Below, one piece after another: positions 56,001-61,470 of a stretch of DNA of 61,470 nt. The DNA is from Pedobacter sp. AK013. Lineage in GTDB: Bacteria; Bacteroidota; Bacteroidia; Sphingobacteriales; Sphingobacteriaceae. The stretch is taken from positions 81,440-142,909 of the forward strand of contig NZ_JACHCQ010000012.1 in assembly GCF_014205835.1 (NCBI RefSeq), given 5' to 3'. Under the pieces are notes generated by a model. That model did not search any database and was not told the origin of the DNA. It saw only the letters and a list, made by a program, of their open reading frames with translations. The stretch's first letter is position 1; the number at the start of each line of letters is the position of its first letter. The translations under genes were made by a program, and so were the position numbers.

Positions 56001-56694
56001 ATTTGGCTTTGGTGCAAATTTTAGTGTTGGATATTCTACTGGTAATTGGAGCATTAGTGGGGGGCTAGGTTTTATGGCTTACGGCAATTACCAAGGATTT
56101 GGAAAAGCAGGCGAAGAAATAAGAGCCTCATTGATGGGAGGCTATAATGACGGGACTACACGATTCAGCTTAAGTACAAGCTGGTTTAGAGGAACAAATG
56201 ATATGAAAGAGTTCAATCAGCGTTCAACTTTGCTTGTCTATGGACACAAGAAATTTTCTTTTGGATATGAAAATGATGGAAGTCCATTTAGTTATTTTCC
56301 TAAGAAAATACTTAGTAACGACACCGATATGTACAGGACAAACGGCGCCTTTATCGGAGTGGGCGACTATACCCTAAATCTAAATATGTTTACGGGGCCT
56401 AATGGTTCAAGTAGCAATTGTGAGAATTGTATTGATGATAAGGCCGGACGCTCAAAAAAGGGAGCGAAGCTGGGGCTATGGAACAATCCTGATGCAGACA
56501 AATACAGATTGGGTATTTTATCAATCGGGCATAAAGGCTTTAACATGGGCATAGATTCTGAATACGTACGAGATGCATTTCAAAACTGGTTCGCTCATAA
56601 AATTGTCTCTCCTCAGCCGGGTTTCAGGATGTTAAGTAAAACAGTTGCTCCCTATGCCCAGTATAGAAAATTTAACCCCTACACGTTATGGTAA
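50056..56694 (+). CDS. Rhs-family polymorphic toxin: SpvB, FG-GAP and Rhs regions with C-terminal toxin type 23-like domain
   Basis: This is a 2212-residue secreted protein. In order: signal peptide ending VSEAQ; Pro/Gly-rich linker (about residues 80-100); SpvB/TcdB-like domain (about 105-370; FNIPFFLPPGLGNAVPQLGL); five calcium-binding FG-GAP/VCBS loops (about 411-760, e.g. DFNGDGKTDF, DVDGDGKTDI); a long YD-repeat shell (about 1060-1800); the Rhs core end (GRLYDPKLHRFLSPD; NPLMFTDPSGEF) at about 1840-1885; a Gly-rich stretch; then a toxin domain (about 2025-2212; KKFSFGYENDG, MYRTNGAFIGVGDYTL, ending FNPYTLW) that resembles polymorphic toxin type 23. The immunity candidate overlaps the stop codon by 7 bp. 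The target of the toxin is unknown. Confidence 0.88.
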   Translation: MKILSTLSVIVFALGIQVSEAQNKKDSTNKQTDTLNKSTGTILPIISREIKVVKEAVPQFSKSEAKTGVAKNNTLGTPVEKPPVDPVDPGDPPTGPGSSGASEAGRTTTSIDVSPSGGSVFNIPFFLPPGLGNAVPQLGLSYNAQSGNGSAGFGWNITGLSSITRLSTTIFHDNKIRGINFDADDRFALDGQRLLLKSGNYGADGAEYQTEVYSNIRIFSRGVSPYGASFGPEYFEVLYPDGSKAFYGSSTNSRTQTQYSITYSENAIGARINYSYNQSNNVLYISQVSFGALGNASPINQVNFSYAYATRAETAYVGGLAFYWDQILTKVSVIANGNNFRNYKITHNAITPLNYQRIASVQEFDGNETKSFMPINFTYGATGDILSTTLVSNLGLSGLASNNSDIVTADFTGDGSMDFLVYPKGVKDKFWTFFDLDTNPQSFNMGYQINTGVFKDIFPVTWLTHNEKIISGQGIAVAKDNGPGSVKFTVYSSGTTAPVYYQYDKIWNDLPRYPGYHSGCDNQYHEGEFADMDFVSGDFNGDGLSDVIAIGKSTSVVVYEYMDPNGGGDTDWRQPAPWEEELLVSTMGGCIQQYAESGSQATFVNLDRRLSSDYITPLGGLYPFYQTGEKLYSGDFNGDGKTDFVHIKNGAMYVYTLNSNQMLEQLWQKIDTRIVLGQVILLGDYNGDGKTDVMFSTGNNSLFTTFMSTGKGFEKQEKYQPFTNTPATWDGTGPGTLNLYYLLANDVDGDGKTDIISAQTTTYNSSSLGTLYVSVYNNSGASYDLQPNFTLSVSSNWRRANLRHYAIPIFLNPTRPNFRLEFGFLSDNSVNLFKFNRDVKAETQLQAVEQDGVIYTIEYKQLVGNQGYTDIPIYQAGYEQTYPYVDLENIPGMSFVSKINRYFGSGVVIQVFGYGKAVSHAQGLGFLGFGEVIRSNWHVNSSDNNRIFSISISDPQLRGATIRSFNTKSTYLNPSIKNMGLTPLVTGDGASLNDYISRTDQVYNTQLLPNKVFVNVAVGIVSKDMLSETFSTQTMEYDSFYNVTKSTGNFNGEGSKITDITYDNNPSGNYIGRILSSKATLSSGTEIFITEDEYTYNGFLLTRLKKKGNGTDWAIEDMTYDGFGNVTQKATTAPGGAQHSVAMSYDATGRFMINSTDIDGMISSGTYDNSTGNQLTDTNPFGHTTTNSYDTWGKVISSTDYLGKSTVTTYAATALGGTSITRSNDEGNITTSFYNALGQKTGDVTKTVMGGNLATETEYDVYGRLFRQSEPAAQGSASQWNETAYDEYGRVKKTTSFTGKVTNITYSALSTTVNDGTKSVTTTKNAMGHIESLQDPGGTINYSYYANGNMKMANYGGIILSIEQDGWGRKTKLTDPSAGIYEYQYDGWGQLIKEITPKGVTEMSYDNAGKITQKKLTGDETNIQLDYTYDGTTKLMTSLALSNADGNNTTYTYNYDGDKRISSTVEDNVHARFVKGYTYDGFGRINTQSYEAKNKANNTIATKTIEMQYQNGELLQTTLQGTGQILWKVNALDSKGNLTQAMQGTALKNTIQYDGYGFPQQNLLENIAATPTTLMSLGYNYDAQRGLLNSRSNSAFNWSESFSYDSQNRLTAFNDNAGNNSQVYDNRGRITDNSQLGTYAYDGNTYRQSELTLNVGANPYYQNDHPLQQISYNAFKSPVEIIEQGKERISFQYNASLGRSHMYYGDEQADKLLRRYRRHYSEDGGMEITNDLQTGKTCFVFYLGGDAYTAPAIWKEEYSGGAAQAASLYYLHRDHLGSIVMITNDQGAVVEKRQFDAWGNVVKIQDGAGNDLAGFVVLDRGYTSHEHLLGVGLIHMNGRLYDPKLHRFLSPDNFVQDLYNTQNYNRYGYAMNNPLMFTDPSGEFIWAFFAVGALIGALTGGVSYVASAIRTGDWSWSGLGMSMLAGAVIGGVTGGVNPAGLVSSSLGTTFASAFVGGFMPAANFSLGDFNFSISPSIAFGKSFGFGANFSVGYSTGNWSISGGLGFMAYGNYQGFGKAGEEIRASLMGGYNDGTTRFSLSTSWFRGTNDMKEFNQRSTLLVYGHKKFSFGYENDGSPFSYFPKKILSNDTDMYRTNGAFIGVGDYTLNLNMFTGPNGSSSNCENCIDDKAGRSKKGAKLGLWNNPDADKYRLGILSIGHKGFNMGIDSEYVRDAFQNWFAHKIVSPQPGFRMLSKTVAPYAQYRKFNPYTLW

Positions 56695-57302
56695 AATACA
56701 TAAAAGGTCATCTTGTGATAATGTTACTGCTATTAACATACAGTTGCATTCCTCCAATTATACACAATAAAATGAGACTGACTAATTGGGATGATGGAGA
56801 TGAAAAAATATTGAACAGCAATGGCTATTACTATTCTGTCTATGATCGGTCGAATATTACGGATAGTAAACAGGGTAAAGGAATTTATATGAAAATTTTC
56901 CTTGAAAATGGATTTACATACACGGTTCGGAATGGTTATGGAAGTGAGTGTGGAAAGGTTGTTGATTTATCCTGTGAGATTTCCGTGTCCGAAAGAATGC
57001 TAACAGCCTATCTTGAAAGTCCCAAAAGTAAAAAAATCAATACCATGGACATATGGAACTGGGGAAAATACAAAATAATAAAAGACTCCATCTTAATACA
57101 AACATATTACAACCACCAGGGGGACTACTATTTAAAGGAGGAGGTGGGAGAACGGCTGGCTCCTTCTAGTTTCAGAATCCTTCAGATCCGGGATTATAGA
57201 ACGGATAAGGTTGAAAAGGTAAACCGAATATTTAATTTTAAAATTTTCGATGTCCATTTAATACAAGATAAGGTACCGCAAAACAAAGTATTCAGAAGAT
57301 GA
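56688..57302 (+). CDS. Candidate immunity lipoprotein for the Rhs toxin
   Basis: This 204-residue lipoprotein (lipobox LLTYSC) has a beta-rich mature part (YYYSVYDRSNITD; GIYMKIFLENGFTYTVRNGY) with two cysteines at about residues 82 and 89. I recognise no family. The start codon lies inside the toxin's last codons (overlap ATGGTAA), the arrangement expected for a cognate immunity gene translated together with its toxin. A lipoprotein would neutralise a toxin acting in the periplasm or at the membrane. The stop overlaps a further short ORF (ATGA). Identity as immunity protein rests on position. Confidence 0.6.
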   Translation: MVKYIKGHLVIMLLLLTYSCIPPIIHNKMRLTNWDDGDEKILNSNGYYYSVYDRSNITDSKQGKGIYMKIFLENGFTYTVRNGYGSECGKVVDLSCEISVSERMLTAYLESPKSKKINTMDIWNWGKYKIIKDSILIQTYYNHQGDYYLKEEVGERLAPSSFRILQIRDYRTDKVEKVNRIFNFKIFDVHLIQDKVPQNKVFRR

Positions 57303-57451
57303 AGATAACTGACGACCTGGCGCAGGATACACGATCGCCTGGCAGGCTTGGGGTGGAGATTTGCATTGAGCGCTGTGGGAAGAGTTGCATTTTCTGCCGT
57401 TTCACGAGGCTATTTAATCCTTATCGTTTAACTACTTTCTTTTTTTTCTAA
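57299..57451 (+). pseudogene. Short ORF ending in the toxin tail LFNPYRLTTFFF
   Basis: ATG 57299 overlaps the stop of the immunity candidate (ATGA) and opens a 50-codon frame rich in Cys and Arg (EICIERCGKSCIFCRF) that ends LFNPYRLTTFFF. The last 12 codons match the end of the frame preceding copy A at 34239-34275. The front part does not match and may be fortuitous. I interpret the end as the 3' remnant of a lost toxin domain attached to the immunity gene that follows 4 bp later. Confidence 0.45.
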
Positions 57452-57752
57452 GGCTATGAGGTTTATTAAAATGTTGATTATCAATGTAATTCTTTTTCAA
57501 GGTTGCGCACTGAATAAGAAAAAAATTGAAAACTGTAATAAAGATCAGGCAAAGATATTGGCTGATAAACGAATGAAAAGAAGAGGATTTGACCTTAAAC
57601 ATTATAAGGTAATTGTAGACGATGAACCTGATTGTTATAGGTTTGACTATCGTCTTAAGGCGGTGAGTTTAGGCGGTGGTGGTACAATAAAAATTGCTAA
57701 AAGTGACTGTAAGTTATTGAGTGAACTTTTCTATCAATAAAGCTAGGTAGAG
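57409..57752 (+). repeat. Duplicated cassette, copy B (toxin tail plus NTF2-like lipoprotein gene)
   Basis: This is the near-identical partner of 34239-34581, in the same orientation and 23.2 kb away. The two diverge abruptly outside these limits. Intact reading frames on both sides of the T-rich junction argue for transfer of a toxin-end/immunity unit. Confidence 0.9.
57456..57740 (+). CDS. NTF2-fold immunity-like small lipoprotein (copy B)
   Basis: This 94-residue lipoprotein (lipobox LFQGC) has the same layout as copy A: CNKDQAKILADKRMKRRGF, DCYRFDYRLK, GGGGTIKIAKSDCKLL. Differences cluster in the middle (for example VDDEPD versus VANESD), the region that would contact a toxin. Its position behind a Rhs toxin and its primary immunity candidate makes it look like a second, acquired immunity gene. 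Assignment to the NTF2-fold immunity group is by pattern only. Confidence 0.65.
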   Translation: MRFIKMLIINVILFQGCALNKKKIENCNKDQAKILADKRMKRRGFDLKHYKVIVDDEPDCYRFDYRLKAVSLGGGGTIKIAKSDCKLLSELFYQ

Positions 57753-57788
57753 AATTCTAAAACCAAAATTGTGATTGGAAAGACGTCG

Positions 57789-57826
57789 GGGCTCTGCTGT
57801 AAATTGTTTTATTTACAGCAGAGCCC
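57789..57826 (+). terminator. Strong hairpin ending the Rhs locus
   Basis: GGGCTCTGCTGTAAAT (57789-57804) and ATTTACAGCAGAGCCC (57811-57826) form a perfect 16-bp stem with a 6-nt loop, 48 bp after the lipoprotein stop. There is no long T run after it, but the stem is the strongest in the window. Confidence 0.75.
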
Positions 57827-58139
57827 TAAGCTCAATTTTATGTTAAAGAACAAACTGTTATATACTGGATATAGAAAATAAATAAAAGGCAGTCTAAACC
57901 CTTTGCCATATTATGATATTGTTAAAGTAGATTTACTGGGAAGTCAGAGTCAATAACCTTGAAAAATTCGAAATGGACTTAAAAAATGGATGAAGAATAT
58001 ATTTAATCAATCGCGATTAAAAATTAACAATTTGATAATATCGGAAATTAAATGGATAACCAAGGTTTTTTAATTTTGTGTGAAGTAGGAATTTATATTT
58101 TTTTTAAATTTCCTTAAATACTAAAACGCTCCATCTCCT
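57827..58139. other. A/T-rich intergenic stretch
   Basis: This stretch is about 310 bp with no credible ORF. It should contain the promoter of the lipoprotein gene at 58140; TTTG near 58074 followed by a T-rich block is a poor match to the promoter consensus. Confidence 0.4.
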
Positions 58140-58679
58140 ATGAAAAAATCACTAATCCTGATTTTAATCTCTTTTAGTCTCACTACGCTGTCTTCCTGTA
58201 AAAAGAAGGAAATAGTTGTACCTGAGCCTACTTTACCTGAAATAACCCAATCTGGACTGAATACATTCGGTTTTATGTTCAATAATGAAGTTTGGACTCC
58301 GAACTTACTTTTACTTACGCTGTCAGCAAATTATGGGATGGAAGGTGATGCTATAAAGCTAAATCTTTTCTGCAGAAGAAAAAGTCCTCAGAACCAAAAA
58401 ACGTCTGATTCTTTTAACCTAAAATATATCAACCCGGATATCAGTACCGGAACCTACGAACTCAACGAGCAAAATTGTAAAATCGATCTTGAAACCATTT
58501 TAGCAGACAACCGCGCAAAAGAATATAGCCTTTATGGTAAAGGAAGTATAACATTTATCCGCTGGGATCTGAAAAACAGGATCGGCTCTGGAACATTTAC
58601 GTTTACAGTGAGGGAAAAAACAACTGGTGAAACCGTTGCCATCACGCAGGGAAGGTTTGATGTGGTTCTTGGAAATTAA
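58140..58679 (+). CDS. Lipoprotein (DUF6252-like)
   Basis: This 179-residue lipoprotein (lipobox LSSC, then KKKE) has a beta-sandwich-like mature part starting GLNTFGFMFNNEVWTP and ending IGSGTFTFTVREKTTGETVA then ITQGRFDV. These two ends are what I remember of the Bacteroidota family DUF6252. No function is established. It precedes a decayed T9SS sorting domain and a PorV-like gene, so the neighbourhood is concerned with the cell surface. Confidence 0.7.
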   Translation: MKKSLILILISFSLTTLSSCKKKEIVVPEPTLPEITQSGLNTFGFMFNNEVWTPNLLLLTLSANYGMEGDAIKLNLFCRRKSPQNQKTSDSFNLKYINPDISTGTYELNEQNCKIDLETILADNRAKEYSLYGKGSITFIRWDLKNRIGSGTFTFTVREKTTGETVAITQGRFDVVLGN

Positions 58680-58720
58680 AATCTCTTCAATTTAAAAATG
58701 ACATTGGTATACGATATTAA

Positions 58721-59107
58721 ATTCTGCCAAACGGTACTTACACGCTAGATGTATGGATCAGTGGTGGGGCTTGTAACATAAGTACCGAACTGTCTGAGGT
58801 TGAAATTATCTACCAGAGCTGCAATCCCGCCAAAATTGCGATTTATCCCAACCCCGCCAGTTCAGAAATAAAGATCAGCACGAGTGGAGGGATTAATACT
58901 ACTACCCGGTCTACGTCTTCTGATAACCAGGGCTTTTCAGCGAAATTATTCAGTGATAAAGGAAGTATGGTCAAAGAGGCAAAAACTGACTGGCAAAATC
59001 CCCAGGAAATCCTGCTTCATGTTTCGGACCTTAAAAACGGAACCTACTTTCTACATGTATTTAAAGGAAAAGATGTAATCAAAAAGCAGATCATCATCTC
59101 ACATTAA
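58721..59107 (+). pseudogene. Decayed C-terminus of a T9SS-secreted protein (sorting domain only)
   Basis: A frame without a start codon reads LPNGTYTLDVWISGGACN, then IAIYPNPASSEIKIS, FSAKLFSDKGSMVKEAK and finally LKNGTYFLHVFKGKDVIKKQ before a TAA at 59105. This is a complete type A sorting domain with part of the passenger. A stop codon (TAA 58718-58720) lies directly upstream in frame and no ATG precedes the domain, so the gene has lost its 5' part. The rest of 58680-59179 shows no gene. Confidence 0.75.
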
Positions 59108-59179
59108 TTTATTTCAAGGAATATCGAATAAGAATATCATTTGGAGGGCATCTCACGGCTGCCTCTTAAATTCAATATT

Positions 59180-60274
59180 ATGAACAGTAGGAAAATTTTG
59201 CTTACAATCTGTTTGTCTTTAAATATCTCCTTTACTTTTGCCCAGTATATCGACAACCGGATCAATACAAGCCTAGCAGTCCCTTTTCTGTTATTATCAG
59301 CTGAGGCAGGTCCATCAGGAAGGGGGGAAGCTGGGAGCGCGCTATTAACAGATATGCCTGATGTTGAAAGTGGAATGGCTAAACTTCCCCATGCTTCCCA
59401 AAGATTTAATATCAGTACGACCTACACCCCATGGCTGCGAAAATTGGTCAGTGACAGGAAACTGATCTATCTTGGGACATTTTTCAGACCTTCAGAAAAC
59501 CTGGCACTGTCGGCATCTGTCAATTACCTTTCTTACGGCGTGATAGACTTCGTCGATGAAAATAACAGTGGCCTAAATAGCGTAAGGCCAGCAGAATTTT
59601 ATATCAGCCTTGGCATAGCCAGAAAATTTGGGCCTGATTTTTCAATGGGTATGAAACTCAAGGTGATCAATTCCAATATGTACAACGGTATGAGCAATAA
59701 CCTCACTATGCAGTCTGGAAGTGGATATGGAATCGATCTTTCTGTACTCCGACTTTTTCCATTAACTGCCATCCAAGCAGGCTCATCGTTTTCGCTGGCA
59801 TTAAATGTGCTCAATGTCGGGCCTAAAATTTCTTACTTTAACCAAACTGCACAAAAATTCTACTTACCGACCAGTTTAAAAATTGGAAGTGCCCTAAAGC
59901 TTGAAAACGAAAACAACAACACTTTTTCTCTTGCATTTGACATTAACAAACTTTTAGTACCGGCTCTACGACACGGCGAGGATAAAAGTGTAATGGCATC
60001 TATAGGAGCATCTTTTAATGGCAGTGAAGCACTTGGCAATATCGGGCTGTCAATAGGTACCGAATATAACTTCGATAAAAAGTTGGCTTTTAGAATGGGC
60101 TACAATTATCAGAAAAGTGATCAGCTTCTGGGAAGTTTTTTCTCCCTTGGTACCGGTTTAATACATAAAAACATAGCTGTAAACTTATCTTACCTGATTG
60201 CTGATGCCAGACGCTCTTTTTTAAGTAATACCATGAGGATCAGCCTGGGCTATAGCCTGCTTAACTTTCGTTGA
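59180..60274 (+). CDS. PorV-like type IX secretion outer-membrane protein
   Basis: This 364-residue outer-membrane beta-barrel of the PorV/FadL-like group has a signal peptide ending FTFAQ, the early VPFLLLSAEAGPSGRGEAGS box (PorV proteins have a similar PFLxISPDARAGGMGEAG), TTYTPWLRKLVSD and the ending NTMRISLGYSLLNFR. PorV shuttles type IX cargo from the translocon to the sorting complex. The usual HWNPAK motif after the first box is missing, so this may be a specialised paralogue. The frame opens at TTG 59141, but the signal begins at ATG 59180. It lies beside a relic of a T9SS cargo gene. Confidence 0.78.
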   Translation: MNSRKILLTICLSLNISFTFAQYIDNRINTSLAVPFLLLSAEAGPSGRGEAGSALLTDMPDVESGMAKLPHASQRFNISTTYTPWLRKLVSDRKLIYLGTFFRPSENLALSASVNYLSYGVIDFVDENNSGLNSVRPAEFYISLGIARKFGPDFSMGMKLKVINSNMYNGMSNNLTMQSGSGYGIDLSVLRLFPLTAIQAGSSFSLALNVLNVGPKISYFNQTAQKFYLPTSLKIGSALKLENENNNTFSLAFDINKLLVPALRHGEDKSVMASIGASFNGSEALGNIGLSIGTEYNFDKKLAFRMGYNYQKSDQLLGSFFSLGTGLIHKNIAVNLSYLIADARRSFLSNTMRISLGYSLLNFR

Positions 60275-60789
60275 TAACCTACTTATTTCATATTTAGGCA
60301 GTATGTATGAGATATAGATCATTGGAGTAACTGGTGGTTTCCAACAACTGCTTGTTTTAGATCGATGTTATATGATTGTGGTTTTCAAAATATTAAACTA
60401 AAACTTACCCTAAACTCATTTTCAGGTAATTCTCATCTTCGAAATATTGGTGCCGCAATCGCGTCATCGTGTAAATCTAAACCTGGTTTACATCGAAATG
60501 AACACGAAGTTTATGAACAGGATTTTTTGCAAAAATTTTGAATATAGAGCGATTATAAAAATCTATAACTTCCTGGAACAGGATTCCCCGACAGTACAAG
60601 TAAAATGGCTGTCTTTTTATAGCATATCCTTTAGCAAATTATTGCTATTTATAACTGATGGTATGGCAATAAAATGGAGTAATTCGCCAATCTCTGTTTG
60701 GTTGATGGTTGTAATGTTAATTTTAAATTGCCTGGGTAAAAATCAACCCACGGGTAATTAAATAAACGCAAATCATCCATCATTCTTTT
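60275..60789. other. Intergenic stretch before the collagen-like gene
   Basis: A frame at 60447-60761 (ATG 60498 for 87 residues) has an odd composition and no recognisable signal or domain, and I do not accept it as a gene. No terminator with a T run is visible after the PorV-like gene. Confidence 0.4.
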
Positions 60790-61470
60790 ATGAAGAAAGA
60801 ATTACATTTTCAGCTATTTTCAGAAAAAACAAGGGCCCAGAACAAACGTGGTAGTCTTTTAGATCATTTAGTTTACTGTTTTATCAATACCATCCGTAAA
60901 ATCATTTGGATTGGTTTGATATTCGGATTTCCTACGCTGGCTTTCGCCCAGCAAAAGGTAAAAGATGGCTCTGTTGGCGGTAGTAACCTGCCAAATAAAG
61001 ATGCCATACTTGAACTGGAAAGTGCGAACAAAGGGATTTTACACGTAAGAGTAGCCTTGAGGCTTACTACGGATGCTTTTCCTTTGAGTGCGCATGTAGC
61101 TGGTATGATGGTATATAATACCGCTACGGCAAATGATGTTGTGCCTGGGATATATTATAACGATGGTACTAAGTGGGTATTTGTAAGAAGTTCAAATGCT
61201 ATCCTTGTTGAAAATCAACCCGGAAAAACAGGTGCTCCAGGGATACCGGGAGCAACGGGTGGACCTGGTACAGGTGTTACCATTGTAACCAACGACAGTG
61301 GAACCTGGGTTTATAACCCAACAACCCATAGCTGGACGAATATTAATGGAGCCAAAGGAGATAAAGGTGACAAGGGAGATGCCGGTGTGGTAGGTGTTCA
61401 GGGCATGCCTGGAACCAGCGGTAGCCCGGGTACACCCGGTTCAGGAACCGCTGGTGCTCCGGGTGCAGGT
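60790..61470 (+). CDS. Collagen-like surface protein, cut by the right edge
   Basis: ATG 60790 opens 227 codons that run off the window. After a long basic N-terminus and a hydrophobic signal segment (IIWIGLIFGFPTLAFAQ, cleavage after AFA), the mature part begins with a domain common in Bacteroidota surface proteins (LELESANKGILHV; AHVAGMMVYNTATAND; GIYYNDGTKW). It then enters Gly-X-Y collagen-like repeats (GKTGAPGIPGATGGPG; GAKGDKGDKGDAG), broken by a short insert (TWVYNPTTHSWTNI). Such proteins form rod-like surface fibres or adhesins; a sorting domain may lie beyond the edge. Confidence 0.85.
   Translation, partial: MKKELHFQLFSEKTRAQNKRGSLLDHLVYCFINTIRKIIWIGLIFGFPTLAFAQQKVKDGSVGGSNLPNKDAILELESANKGILHVRVALRLTTDAFPLSAHVAGMMVYNTATANDVVPGIYYNDGTKWVFVRSSNAILVENQPGKTGAPGIPGATGGPGTGVTIVTNDSGTWVYNPTTHSWTNINGAKGDKGDKGDAGVVGVQGMPGTSGSPGTPGSGTAGAPGAG

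Noticed and set aside
60447..60761. ORF of 104 codons between the PorV-like and collagen-like genes
   Set aside because: It starts at TTG, or at ATG 60498 for 87 residues. Composition is erratic and no domain, leader or promoter is visible; probably chance.
1..61470. CRISPR arrays, tRNA and rRNA genes
   Set aside because: On reading both strands I found no evenly spaced identical repeats with unique spacers, no CCA-ended cloverleaf and no rRNA-like sequence.

Overview
The window looks like Bacteroidota chromosome, most likely Sphingobacteriaceae (Pedobacter or a close relative). Evidence: five outer-membrane receptor genes of the SusC/TonB type, three of them paired with SusD lipoproteins; many lipoproteins with a C-K-K start after the lipobox; GLPGLI, DUF6266 and T9SS sorting-domain proteins; A-rich leaders instead of Shine-Dalgarno sites; and Bacteroidota-type promoters (TTTG/TTGA, about 19 bp, then TAnnTTTG). 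I saw no rRNA, tRNA or CRISPR array. Family names come from reading motifs, not from searches.

Region 1 (1-24.6 kb). A truncated gene leaves the left edge. Then comes one 20 kb + strand operon: SusC/SusD/fasciclin/DUF5007-like, a second SusC/SusD/fasciclin/DUF5008-like set, and an M60-type zinc peptidase between two alkaline-phosphatase-like LamG lipoproteins whose catalytic residues look lost. An Ig-like/NHL-propeller lipoprotein and a terminator close it. A GH88-type unsaturated uronyl hydrolase and a DUF2264 protein follow. Together they suggest capture and processing of a glycoprotein or uronic-acid-rich glycan at the cell surface.

Region 2 (24.7-36.6 kb). A TetR regulator, an operon of a small secreted protein, a GLPGLI protein and a TonB-dependent receptor, a divergent AraC/NTF2-like pair, a large candidate glycoside hydrolase (GH129/GH101-like), a small NTF2-like lipoprotein with a relic in front of it, an AraC regulator and a nitrilase-superfamily amidase.

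Region 3 (36.6-46.5 kb). A long gene-poor stretch contains a promoter, a roughly 195-nt rod-shaped structured RNA with a competing terminator pairing, a 55-codon ORF and a terminator. Next are a TlpA-thioredoxin/SusC/SusD locus and, on the other strand, a Crp/Fnr regulator, a MauE/DoxX membrane protein and a small secreted protein.

Region 4 (46.5-61.5 kb). A small HTH protein is followed by an array of TACC elements spaced 11 bp apart, a DUF6266 protein and a lysis-like cassette (membrane protein, CHAP-like amidase, lipoprotein). A promoter then drives a small T9SS protein and a 2212-residue SpvB/FG-GAP/Rhs polymorphic toxin with a C-terminal domain resembling toxin type 23. Its stop codon overlaps a candidate immunity lipoprotein. 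Behind it lies a second copy of the NTF2-like lipoprotein cassette found 23 kb upstream; both copies are preceded by the same short tail of a lost toxin. A lipoprotein, a decayed T9SS sorting domain, a PorV-like protein and a collagen-like protein cut by the right edge complete the window.
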